Positions 1 through 6,641 of a stretch of 6,641 bases of DNA are shown here, one piece after another. The position numbers and the translations under genes are program-made. The notes under the pieces were generated by a model, which was not told the origin of the DNA, searched no databases, and worked only from the letters and a program-made list of their open reading frames with translations. This DNA comes from CANKHA01 sp034668785 (GTDB taxonomy: Bacteria > Pseudomonadota > Alphaproteobacteria > Rhizobiales > Xanthobacteraceae), in assembly GCA_034668785.1 (NCBI GenBank), contig JAXDOS010000110.1:1-6641 (forward strand), given 5' to 3'. How positions within the stretch are numbered: the stretch's first letter is position 1; every line of letters begins with the position of its first letter.

Positions 1-1
1 G

Positions 2-1003
2 CCGGGGCGCGGGTTGCGGCGCGCGACGCTGGAGGAAGTCGCATTCGCCGAGGGCGACGGCGCCTGGGCCGTGTCGGCCGAGATCGAAGGCGCGCTCGGC
101 CTCGCCACGCTCGGCACCGGCATCGATCCGCCGGGCGCGGAGGATGCGCTGCTGCAGCGCCAATGCCGCATCGACCGCGAGCCGGTGTCGGTCGCGGCTT
201 TCGCCGATCACCTGCGCGTGGTCTGGCTGACGCCATCCATGGACGGGCTGTTTGTCGGACCGGCGTCGGAGCGCCGGCGTTTTCTCGATCGTCTGGTGCT
301 GGCACTCGACGCCCAACATGCCGGCCGCGTGTCGGCGCTGCAACGCAGCCTGCGTTCGCGCAATCGCCTGCTGGAGACATCTGGTTCCGATCCGCATTGG
401 CTCGACGCGGTGGAACATGAGACCGCGGAGCTTGCGGTCGCCGTCGCGGCGTTACGGGCGGAGACCATGCGGCGTTTGCAGACCGCTCTTGCCACGCGCG
501 ATGATCCGGCCGCCGCCTTTCCCTCCGCGGAGATCGCGCTGGAAGGCTGGATGGAGCAGGCGCTGACTGAACTGCCCGCCGTCGAGGTGGAAGACCGCTA
601 CCGGCGCGTGCTCAAGGATAATCGCGGACGCGATGCGCAAGCCGGGCGCACGCTCGACGGTCCGCATCTCACCGACCTGACCGTGACCTATACGGCGAAA
701 AACATTCCCGCGGCCAAGGCATCGACCGGCGAACAGAAAGCGTTGCTGATCGGCCTGGTATTGGCCCACGCCGGGCTCGTTGCCGAGATGACCGGCTTTG
801 CGCCGCTGCTTCTCCTCGACGAGGTCGTCGCCCATCTCGATCCGGGGCGGCGAGTAGCGCTTTATGATGCGCTGGCTGGACTTGGTTCGCAGGTATGGAT
901 GACCGGTGCCGACCCCGTCACCTTCGCCGAGATTGCGGAACGGGCGCAAATATTCGGCGTAAAGGCTGGGCAGGTCTCAGCAAATATAATCAAGCCATTG
1001 TAG
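2..1003 (+). CDS. recF: DNA replication/repair protein RecF, 5'-truncated by window edge
   Basis: RecF is an SMC/ABC-type ATPase that binds gapped DNA and, with RecO and RecR, loads RecA onto SSB-coated single strands in the cytoplasm. The frame is open from base 2, and the first visible codons read PGRGLRR, typical of the region shortly after the N-terminal P-loop, so the true start and the Walker A motif lie upstream of the window. A TTG at base 14 is not the start. The visible 333 residues carry RRRFLDRL near residues 91-98, GPHLTDL near 220-226, the ABC signature STGEQKALLI from about 241, and the Walker B/D-loop stretch LLLLDEVVAHLD near 269-280. The missing part should be about 45-50 residues, given a family length near 380. 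gyrB, a frequent neighbour in alphaproteobacteria, does not follow; a small hypothetical gene and obgE do. The family call is secure. Confidence 0.95.
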   Translation, partial: PGRGLRRATLEEVAFAEGDGAWAVSAEIEGALGLATLGTGIDPPGAEDALLQRQCRIDREPVSVAAFADHLRVVWLTPSMDGLFVGPASERRRFLDRLVLALDAQHAGRVSALQRSLRSRNRLLETSGSDPHWLDAVEHETAELAVAVAALRAETMRRLQTALATRDDPAAAFPSAEIALEGWMEQALTELPAVEVEDRYRRVLKDNRGRDAQAGRTLDGPHLTDLTVTYTAKNIPAAKASTGEQKALLIGLVLAHAGLVAEMTGFAPLLLLDEVVAHLDPGRRVALYDALAGLGSQVWMTGADPVTFAEIAERAQIFGVKAGQVSANIIKPL

Positions 1004-1110
1004 CAATGAGAGAATTTCGTATCGAACCGCCCGGAACAAAGCCGGTCCGCAGGGCTTGACCTATGAGGCTATATGTGAGTAGCCCGACACATCCTATCGC
1101 GGAGAGAACA

Positions 1111-1302
1111 ATGGCCGTCGGCCCCGCCGCCGGAGAACAGATTTCCAGAAGGCTGCAAGAATCTCTTGCCCGCCTGCGGCAGGATATTGACCGCGTGGAA
1201 CTCTGGGCCGAGGCGCTGGAGAGCTTCTCTCATCCCATTCCCGACTATAAGCCGACGCGGGACTATATGCTCAGCTCGAAAAATTCCGCTGATCGCGATT
1301 GA
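1111..1302 (+). CDS. 63-residue hypothetical protein
   Basis: I do not recognise a named family. The ATG at 1111 is chosen because GGAGAG (1101-1106) sits at ribosome-binding distance; an in-frame ATG at 1063 has no such site and would add 16 unconvincing residues. The protein has no signal peptide or membrane segment. Residues 8-38 (from GEQISRR to WAEALE) look like one charged amphipathic helix, possibly a short coiled coil. The tail after residue 41 (HPIPDYKP) is proline- and tyrosine-containing and polar, ending in SADRD. It lies 107 bases after recF and about 200 bases before obgE, on the same strand. A TTGACC hexamer at 1056-1061 could be a -35 element, but no good -10 follows. The clean ribosome binding site and helical composition support a real gene, although short ORFs in GC-rich DNA can mislead. 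Function unknown. Confidence 0.65.
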   Translation: MAVGPAAGEQISRRLQESLARLRQDIDRVELWAEALESFSHPIPDYKPTRDYMLSSKNSADRD

Positions 1303-1356
1303 GGCTGAGCGCATCGTCGGCGCGCGCAATATCAAATAACGGGCGAGCTTGGCTCC

Positions 1357-1458
1357 GTCATCCTGAGGAGCGCACGCAATGCGCGTCTCGAAGGACGGGC
1401 CGATAATGCAGCTCATGGTTCAAGACGCGTCGCTTACGTGACGCCCCTCACCATGAGG
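1357..1458. repeat. Imperfect palindromic intergenic repeat (about 102 bp)
   Basis: The left arm (1357-1400, beginning GTCATCCTGAGGAGCG) and the right arm (1411-1458, ending CCCCTCACCATGAGG) are largely reverse complements. The pairs include TCATccTGAGGaGCG with the reverse complement TCATggTGAGGgGCG, and GCGTCTcGAA with GCGTCTtGAA. About ten bases (1401-1410) separate the arms. I recall elements of this appearance (ATCCTGAGGAGC...GCGTCTCGAAGGA) as frequent dispersed intergenic repeats in Bradyrhizobium-like genomes; that part is memory, not a search. As RNA it would fold into a long hairpin between the 63-residue gene and obgE. There is no T-tract, so it is not a classic terminator. Confidence 0.75.
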
Positions 1459-1507
1459 CCGGGAAGAAAGAGTCCCCAAAACAGCCCGCAACCACTACAT
1501 AAGGGCC

Positions 1508-2553
1508 ATGAAATTCCTCGATGAAGCCAAAATCTACATTCAGTCCGGCGCCGGCGGCAACGGCTGCATTTCGTTTCGCCGCGAGAAGTTCATCGAGTTC
1601 GGCGGGCCGAACGGCGGCGACGGCGGGCGCGGCGGCAGCGTGATCGCCGAATGCGTCGACGGTCTCAATACCCTGATCGACTATCGCTTCCAGCAGCATT
1701 TCAAGGCCAAGTCGGGCGGCGGCGGCATGGGCAAGGACCGCCATGGCGCCAACGGCGCCGACATGATCCTGAAGGTGCCGCTCGGCACGCAGATCTACGA
1801 AGAGGACGGCGAGACGCTGCTCGCCGATCTTACCGCGCTCGGCCAGCGCGTGGTGCTGGCGAAAGGCGGCAATGGCGGCTTCGGCAACGCCTATTTCAAG
1901 TCGTCGACCAACCAGGCGCCGCGCCATGCCAATCCCGGTCAGCCGGGCGAGGAACGCACCATTCGCCTGCGGCTGAAGTTGATCGCCGATGCCGGCATTA
2001 TCGGTCTGCCCAACGCCGGCAAGTCGACCTTCCTCGCCTCGGTAAGCGCGGCGCGGCCGAAGATCGCCGATTATCCCTTCACCACCCTGCATCCGCAGCT
2101 TGGCGTTTTCGCCGTCGACGGCCGCGAATTCGTGCTGGCGGATTTGCCCGGCCTGATCGAGGGCGCGCATGAAGGCGTCGGCCTCGGCGACCGCTTCCTC
2201 AGCCATACCGAACGCTGCCGCGTGCTGCTGCATCTCGTCGACGGCACGGGGGAAGACGCGGGCGAAGCCTACAAGACCGTGCGCGGGGAACTCGCCGCCT
2301 ATGGTCACGGACTGATGGAAAAGCCGGAGATCGTGGCGCTGTCCAAAGTGGATGCGCTGACACCGGAAATGTTGAAAGAACAACTCGCGCGGCTCAAACG
2401 CGCGGCGAAGAAGACACCGCTGGTGTTGTCATCGGCGAGCCGCCAAGGCGTGCCGGAAGTCTTGCGCGCGCTGCTCGCGGTGATCGACGGCGCGCGCACG
2501 GCGGCGGGCGAGAAGCCGCATGCCGACGCCGGCGTGGCCGGATGGTGGCCGTA

Positions 2554-2554
<1 letters not shown>
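1508..2554 (+). CDS. obgE: Obg-family GTPase ObgE/CgtA
   Basis: ObgE is an essential, slowly hydrolysing GTPase that binds the large ribosomal subunit and links its assembly to growth and the stringent response. The 348-residue protein has the glycine-rich Obg fold at residues 1-158 (GAGGNG at 14-19, FGGPNGGDGGRGG at 31-43, GGNGGFGNAYF at 120-130). A G domain follows: P-loop GLPNAGKS 166-173, switch FTT 191-193, DLPG 212-215, SKVD 279-282 as the G4 box (serine replaces the usual asparagine of NKxD), and SSA 308-310 as G5. There is no C-terminal OCT extension, which many Gram-negative Obg proteins also lack. The start MKFLDEAKIYI matches the usual family N-terminus. AAGGG at 1501-1505 is only two bases from the ATG, so no well-spaced Shine-Dalgarno sequence is visible. 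Its TAA overlaps the adhC ATG by one base, suggesting co-transcription. rpmA, a common upstream neighbour, is absent here. Confidence 0.98.
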
Positions 2555-3666
<1,112 letters not shown>

Positions 3667-3667
3667 A

Positions 3668-4390
3668 TTATTTGATCATCTGCATCAGCCGCAGCGCATC
3701 CTTCGGCGCGGCGCTTTTTTGGTCGTTGTCGAAATAGATGAAGACGGTGCGCCGCTGCCGCTTCCATTTGGCGATGTCGCGCGCCCAGGCGCGCAGCGTC
3801 TTGTCGGGATAGTGATCCTTGTAGGCGCCGCCCGGCCCGTGGCCGCGCACATAGACATGACGCGCGGTAGCTTCCCAAGGCGACGGCGCATCGCGATGAT
3901 CCGACAAGCAAAGCGAGATATCGTTGTCGCGCAAGAGATCGAGGATGTCTTTCTCATACCAACTCGCGTCGCGGAATTCGAAGGCATAGGGCCAGCATTT
4001 CGGCAACAGCTTGAGAAACGACGCCAAACGTTCGCGATTGGCCTTAAACCGCGGCGGCAGTTGAAACAGCACGGGCCCGGCCTTCGGCGACAATATCTTG
4101 AGCCTTGAAACCATTAACTCGATGCTGTTCTCGGAATTCGTCAGACGCTTCCAATGGGTGATGAATTTCGAGGCCTTCCAGGCAAAGATGAAGTCCGGCG
4201 GCGTTTGATCGCGCCAGCCTTCCACCGCTTTCTCGGTCGGCGTGCGGTAAAAGACGCCGTTCAATTCCGTGGTGGGAAACTGGGTGGTGTAATAGCGCAG
4301 GTGATCCTTGATCTTGATTTCCGGGGGGAAGAATGGCCCGCGCCAGGATTTGTAGCTCCAGCCCGACGTGCCGATATAAACCTTGGACAT
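3668..4390 (-). CDS. DUF72 (YecE-like) domain protein
   Basis: DUF72 proteins are TIM-barrel-like proteins of unknown biochemical function; E. coli YecE is the usual reference. The 240-residue product spans the whole domain: YIGTSGWSYKSWRG at 5-18, a family hallmark; ELNGVFYRTPT 42-52; FAWKASKFITH 69-79; PVLFQLPPRF 106-115; AFEFRDASWY 136-145; CLSDHRDAP 161-169; HVYVRGHG 178-185; FIYFDND 217-223, near the end. Conserved acidic, histidine and aromatic residues in these strands are compatible with a catalytic pocket, but no reaction is established. The start at 4390 is chosen because MSKVYIGTSGW matches the family N-terminus and GGAG (plus-strand 4400-4403) sits nine bases upstream. The frame stays open much further upstream, but only through the palindrome and the antisense of proB. 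It converges on adhC with one base between stops and diverges from proB. Confidence 0.93.
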   Translation of the reverse strand: MSKVYIGTSGWSYKSWRGPFFPPEIKIKDHLRYYTTQFPTTELNGVFYRTPTEKAVEGWRDQTPPDFIFAWKASKFITHWKRLTNSENSIELMVSRLKILSPKAGPVLFQLPPRFKANRERLASFLKLLPKCWPYAFEFRDASWYEKDILDLLRDNDISLCLSDHRDAPSPWEATARHVYVRGHGPGGAYKDHYPDKTLRAWARDIAKWKRQRRTVFIYFDNDQKSAAPKDALRLMQMIK

Positions 4391-4413
4391 AGACGCAGGC
4401 TCCGCGTTGCAAA

Positions 4414-4556
4414 CCCTCCCCCCTTGTGGGAGAGGGTGGCGAGGACGGAGCGAAGCGGAGTCCGAGCCGGGTGAGGGGTCAGCGCAATTCGCAAACTCCG
4501 ACCCCTCACCCGGTTCTCGCTCCGCTCGAACCACCCTCTCCCACAAGGGGAGAGGG
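4414..4556. repeat. Long-armed inverted repeat between divergent genes
   Basis: The left arm (4414-4480) starts CCCTCCCCCCTTGTGGGAG and ends CCGGGTGAGGGGTC. The right arm (4500-4556) starts GACCCCTCACCCGG and ends CCACAAGGGGAGAGGG. They are near-perfect reverse complements at both ends, around a 19-base centre (4481-4499). The left arm is about ten bases longer, and its extra part (GGAC GGAGCGAAGCGGA GTCC, 4444-4463) can itself fold back. I recall CCCTCTCCC/GGTGAGGGGT palindromes as abundant dispersed intergenic repeats in Hyphomicrobiales. The element fills most of the 198-base gap between the DUF72 and proB starts, so promoters for both genes must lie in or right beside it. No transposase or obvious target-site duplication is visible. 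Small non-autonomous transposon or REP-like origin is possible but unproven. Confidence 0.85.
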
Positions 4557-4588
4557 TCGGCTGAGGTTCCGCCCGTTTGAGCAATGTC

Positions 4589-5719
4589 ATGTCCCCCAAA
4601 GCCCCTGCCCTCGCGGATTTTCGCCGCATCGTGGTCAAAGTCGGCTCCTCGCTCCTGGTGGATGCCGAGGCCGGACGGCTGCAGCACGCCTGGCTGGAGG
4701 CGTTGGCGGAGGACATCGCGGCGCTGCACAAGCAAGGCCGCGACATTATCGTCGTCTCCTCCGGTGCCATCGCACTCGGCCGGAGCGTGTTGAAGCTGCC
4801 GGCGGGCGCGCTCAAGCTTGAGGATAGCCAAGCCGCCGCCGCCGTCGGCCAAATCGCGCTGGCGCGCACCTGGGCCGAGGTGCTGGCCCGCCACGGCATT
4901 ACCGCGGGACAATTGCTGGTGACGCTCGGCGACACCGAGGAACGCCGGCGCTATCTCAATGCCCGCTCGACGATTGCCAAATTGCTCGAATGGAAAGCCG
5001 TGCCGGTCATCAACGAGAACGACACGGTGGCGACCAACGAAATCCGCTATGGCGACAACGACCGGCTGGCGGCGCGGGTCGCCACCATGGCGAGCGCCGA
5101 TCTCCTGATCCTGTTGTCTGATGTCGACGGTCTTTACGATGCACCACCGGGCGGCGGCCGCGACGCCAAGCTGGTGCCCATCGTGCCGCGCATCACGGCG
5201 GAGATCGAAGCCATGGCTGGCGCTTCCGGCTCCGAGCTGTCGCGCGGTGGCATGGTGACTAAAATCGAAGCCGGAAAGATCGCGACCACGGCGGGCACGC
5301 ACATGGTCATCGCATCCGGCCGCATCGAACATCCGTTGCAGGCTGTAGCAAACGGCGGGAGTTGCACCTGGTTCCTCACGCCGGCCAATCCGGTGACGGC
5401 ACGGAAGAAATGGATCGCCGGCTCTCTAGAGCCGAAGGGCACCTTGATCATTGACGCCGGCGCCGTCGCGGCACTGCGGCGCGGCAAGAGCCTGCTGCCC
5501 GCCGGCATTACCCGGATCGACGGGGCCTTCGAGCGCGGCGACGCCGTCGTCATCCGCGGCCCCGACGGCGCCGAGATCGGCCGCGGTCTTGTCGCTTATG
5601 ACGCCGACGAAGCGGAGAAGATCAGAGGAAAGTCGTCGGGCGACATCCTGTTGATCCTCGGCTTTGGCGGCCGCGCCGAAGTCATCCACCGCGACGACAT
5701 GGTTCTCGGCGGCGAGTGA
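4589..5719 (+). CDS. proB: Glutamate 5-kinase with C-terminal PUA domain
   Basis: ProB phosphorylates glutamate with ATP to gamma-glutamyl phosphate, the first and feedback-regulated step of proline synthesis. The ATG at 4589 gives 376 residues, near the usual 365-380; a TTG at 4577 would add MSNV without support. Amino-acid-kinase motifs: VVKVGSSLL 15-23, VVSSGAIALG 55-64, INENDTV 141-147, YGDND 154-158, LSDVDGLY 176-183 and SRGGMVTKI 218-226, where the familiar GTGGM has SRGGM. The PUA domain runs from about 280 to 360 (GTLIIDAGAVAALRRGKSLLPAGI, then GRGLVAYDADEAEKIRGKSS). No strong Shine-Dalgarno sequence precedes the ATG; the nearest purine run, GAGG at 4563-4566, is too distant. proA does not follow: an intrinsic terminator lies about 115 bases after the stop. 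obgE upstream is a common partner of proB in this order, here separated by adhC and the DUF72 gene. Confidence 0.97.
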   Translation: MSPKAPALADFRRIVVKVGSSLLVDAEAGRLQHAWLEALAEDIAALHKQGRDIIVVSSGAIALGRSVLKLPAGALKLEDSQAAAAVGQIALARTWAEVLARHGITAGQLLVTLGDTEERRRYLNARSTIAKLLEWKAVPVINENDTVATNEIRYGDNDRLAARVATMASADLLILLSDVDGLYDAPPGGGRDAKLVPIVPRITAEIEAMAGASGSELSRGGMVTKIEAGKIATTAGTHMVIASGRIEHPLQAVANGGSCTWFLTPANPVTARKKWIAGSLEPKGTLIIDAGAVAALRRGKSLLPAGITRIDGAFERGDAVVIRGPDGAEIGRGLVAYDADEAEKIRGKSSGDILLILGFGGRAEVIHRDDMVLGGE

Positions 5720-5834
5720 CCGCCGCTTCATGGCGTGGACGGCGCGGTCAGCGGGAACTCTGAGGCAGCTTCGGCGTTATATTATGCGACGCGACACAAA
5801 TATGAGTCAGAAGGCGATCGACAGATCGCCCATC

Positions 5835-5865
5835 AACCCCAGCCCCCCCGGAGGCTGGGGTTTTT
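5835..5865 (+). terminator. Rho-independent terminator after proB
   Basis: AACCCCAGCC (5835-5844) pairs perfectly with GGCTGGGGTT (5853-5862) around an 8-base loop and runs into TTTTT at 5861-5865, followed by GTTT. A second perfect 7-bp hairpin lies just upstream: GGCGATC 5813-5819, loop GACA, GATCGCC 5824-5830. This most simply ends the proB transcript about 115-145 bases after its stop codon. Confidence 0.88.
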
Positions 5866-5924
5866 GTTTGCGGCTACGAATGCCCACCGAATGACGTGCG
5901 GCGAAGTGGCGCGTGGAGGGTGTC

Positions 5925-5952
5925 TTGCTCGGATGCCGAGCCGCGCTTTAAT
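5925..5952 (+). promoter_or_regulatory. Candidate sigma-70-type promoter of the small exported-protein gene
   Basis: TTGCTC (5925-5930) and TTTAAT (5947-5952) are separated by 16 bases and match the -35 and -10 consensus at 4 of 6 and 5 of 6 positions. They lie 28 bases before the next start codon, downstream of the proB terminator. A short palindrome, CTCGG-atg-CCGAG (5928-5940), overlaps the -35 and the spacer and could be an operator half-pair or chance. Alphaproteobacterial promoters are poorly predicted by consensus alone. Confidence 0.35.
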
Positions 5953-5980
5953 CTTTTACCTATCAAAAAAGGGAGGTTAC

Positions 5981-6205
5981 ATGAAAACGCTAACAACGCT
6001 TGCAGCCGCCGCCATCATCGGCACCGCGGCTATCGCTGCCCCCACTCCGGCGCGGGCCGCGGCCCCGTGGGTCATTCCAGTCATTATTGCTGCGGTGGTC
6101 GTCACGGCAGTCGCGGCACAGGCCGCCGCGCAAAACCGGGGTGCTATAGCCGTGGCGCCCGCAGGAAAGTCTAAAGTAGCGGTCGTCAAAAAGAAGAAAA
6201 AATAG
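5981..6205 (+). CDS. Small exported or membrane-anchored hypothetical protein (74 aa)
   Basis: No named family is recognised. The ATG at 5981 follows GGGAGG (5971-5976) at four bases, the clearest ribosome binding site in the window; the frame is open further upstream but lacks such a site and crosses the proB terminator. Residues 1-26 form a classic signal peptide: MKTLTTL, a hydrophobic alanine/isoleucine core, and ARA as an AXA cleavage site at 24-26. A second hydrophobic stretch at about 31-50 (VIPVIIAAVVVTAVAAQAAA) could anchor the mature protein in the inner membrane. The remaining tail is basic and ends VVKKKKK. If the signal is cleaved, the product is about 48 residues; if not, it is a two-helix membrane hairpin. 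Candidate promoter upstream and hairpin terminator downstream make it a single-gene unit. I recall similar alanine-rich small secreted proteins in Bradyrhizobium relatives, without known function. Confidence 0.8.
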   Translation: MKTLTTLAAAAIIGTAAIAAPTPARAAAPWVIPVIIAAVVVTAVAAQAAAQNRGAIAVAPAGKSKVAVVKKKKK

Positions 6206-6264
6206 ATAGGAATTCGCCCGGTCACAGTTCTGGTCGAACGAAGGACGGACCGGGGTGATCATGG

Positions 6265-6292
6265 AAAAGGGGCCGGCGGCCCCTTTTTCTTT
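6265..6292. terminator. Probable bidirectional intrinsic terminator between convergent genes
   Basis: AAAAGGGGCC (6265-6274) pairs with GGCCCCTTTT (6278-6287) around a 3-base loop, followed on the plus strand by TTTTT, C, TTT (6284-6292). The A-run on the left arm supplies a short U-tract on the minus strand. It lies 60 bases after the stop of the 74-residue gene and 23 bases beyond the stop of the minus-strand gene ending at 6315, so it can serve both. Confidence 0.88.
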
Positions 6293-6314
6293 GCGACATT
6301 CATTAAGCAGCGGG

Positions 6315-6638
6315 CTAGTGGGTTAGAATTCGGCTTCCGTTAGGAACTCCGAACCGGCGGGTCCGGCGTCTGCCGGACGCAGCGAAAAGTTTTCGAGCGT
6401 GTTTCAGCATTTCCGGCCGGCCGGCGCTCTTCGCCGCCGCTGTACCCGGCCGGCGATTGTTCCTGATAGCGGGAGGCGATGATATTTCTTGCGAATCCGG
6501 GGGCAGATCGAGGCAAGTGCCATCCGGAAAGACGAGGTAACGCGAGAAGATGCGGACCTGGCCTTCGCCGGCGCTCTTGCCTTCGACCACGTATTTAGTG
6601 CCGGCCGGAAAACGTTTCGGGAGACGATCTGCCCGCAT
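6315..6638 (-). CDS. Hypothetical basic protein with KRFPxGTKYVVEG motif (107 aa, start near window edge)
   Basis: The reading frame uses an ATG at 6638, three bases from the window end, so an upstream ribosome binding site or longer N-terminus cannot be judged. Residues 7-46 look like a compact small domain: PKRFPAGTKYVVEG at 7-20, then RIFSRYLVFPDGTCLDLP at 29-46, an alternating pattern suggesting beta strands. I recall short proteins with KRFPxGTxYVxEG and RYLxFPDGxxxDLP as common hypotheticals in Bradyrhizobium-like genomes, with no known function. The rest (47-107) is polar and strongly basic, with RNNRRPG and GRRRTRRFG, and looks disordered; it could bind nucleic acid, or be a poorly conserved extension. 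No signal peptide or membrane helix is seen. The first 46 residues look much more protein-like than the tail. Confidence 0.62.
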   Translation of the reverse strand: MRADRLPKRFPAGTKYVVEGKSAGEGQVRIFSRYLVFPDGTCLDLPPDSQEISSPPAIRNNRRPGTAAAKSAGRPEMLKHARKLFAASGRRRTRRFGVPNGSRILTH

Positions 6639-6641
6639 GGC

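Noticed and set aside
1448..2383. 311-residue minus-strand open frame opposite obgE
   Set aside because: Fully antisense to a confidently identified gene, with no recognisable domain; explained by codon bias.
2542..2553. Alternative upstream ATG for adhC
   Set aside because: It would overlap obgE by 13 bases and add MVAV, which the family N-terminus lacks; the ATG at 2554 fits better.
4414..4556. CRISPR array or attachment site
   Set aside because: Only one pair of inverted arms, no direct repeats with spacers, and no integrase or tRNA end nearby.
4577..4588. TTG start for proB
   Set aside because: Adds four residues with no ribosome binding site advantage; the ATG at 4589 matches the usual family length.
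4391..5332. Very long N-terminal extension of the DUF72 frame on the minus strand (up to 554 residues)
   Set aside because: The extension runs through the palindrome and antisense to proB. The DUF72 domain starts exactly at the internal ATG at 4390, which has a GGAG site upstream; open antisense frames are expected in GC-rich coding DNA.
5784..5894. 36-residue frame starting MRRDTNMSQ after proB
   Set aside because: No ribosome binding site, and it reads straight through the terminator hairpin.
5735..5980. Upstream extension of the small exported protein
   Set aside because: The extended frame crosses the proB terminator and would hide an excellent signal peptide that begins right after a strong ribosome binding site.

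Overview
This window looks like chromosomal DNA from an alphaproteobacterium of the Hyphomicrobiales (Rhizobiales). I judge a Bradyrhizobium/Rhodoplanes/Pseudolabrys-like relative most likely. The reasons are high G+C, strong GC-rich codon bias, the style of the RecF, ObgE and ProB proteins, and two large intergenic palindromes of types I recall as dispersed repeats in this order. The assignment is inferred from pattern recognition; no database search was run.

Layout, left to right. (1) The 3' end of recF (+), whose 5' end lies outside the window. (2) A 63-residue conserved-looking hypothetical protein (+). (3) An imperfect palindrome of about 100 bp. (4) obgE (+), the ribosome-associated Obg GTPase. 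(5) adhC/frmA-type glutathione-dependent formaldehyde dehydrogenase (+), whose start codon overlaps the obgE stop codon by one base. (6) A DUF72 (YecE-like) gene on the minus strand, convergent with adhC with one base between the two stop codons. (7) A 143-bp long-armed inverted repeat filling the divergent intergenic gap. (8) proB (+), glutamate 5-kinase with a PUA domain, ended by a strong intrinsic terminator. (9) A 74-residue exported or membrane-anchored small protein (+) with a good ribosome binding site, a candidate promoter and its own hairpin terminator. (10) A basic 107-residue hypothetical protein (-) at the right edge, probably sharing that terminator in the opposite direction.

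Functionally this is mostly housekeeping: DNA repair (RecF), ribosome assembly and growth control (ObgE), formaldehyde/S-nitrosoglutathione detoxification (AdhC) and proline biosynthesis (ProB). obgE and adhC form an apparent two-gene unit. ProB has no proA directly after it, recF has no gyrB after it, and AdhC has no S-formylglutathione hydrolase beside it, so the local gene order looks rearranged compared with common alphaproteobacterial arrangements.

I found no convincing evidence of an undescribed multi-gene system. The items most worth a second look are the two palindromic repeats, the unusual gene junctions, and the three small uncharacterised proteins.
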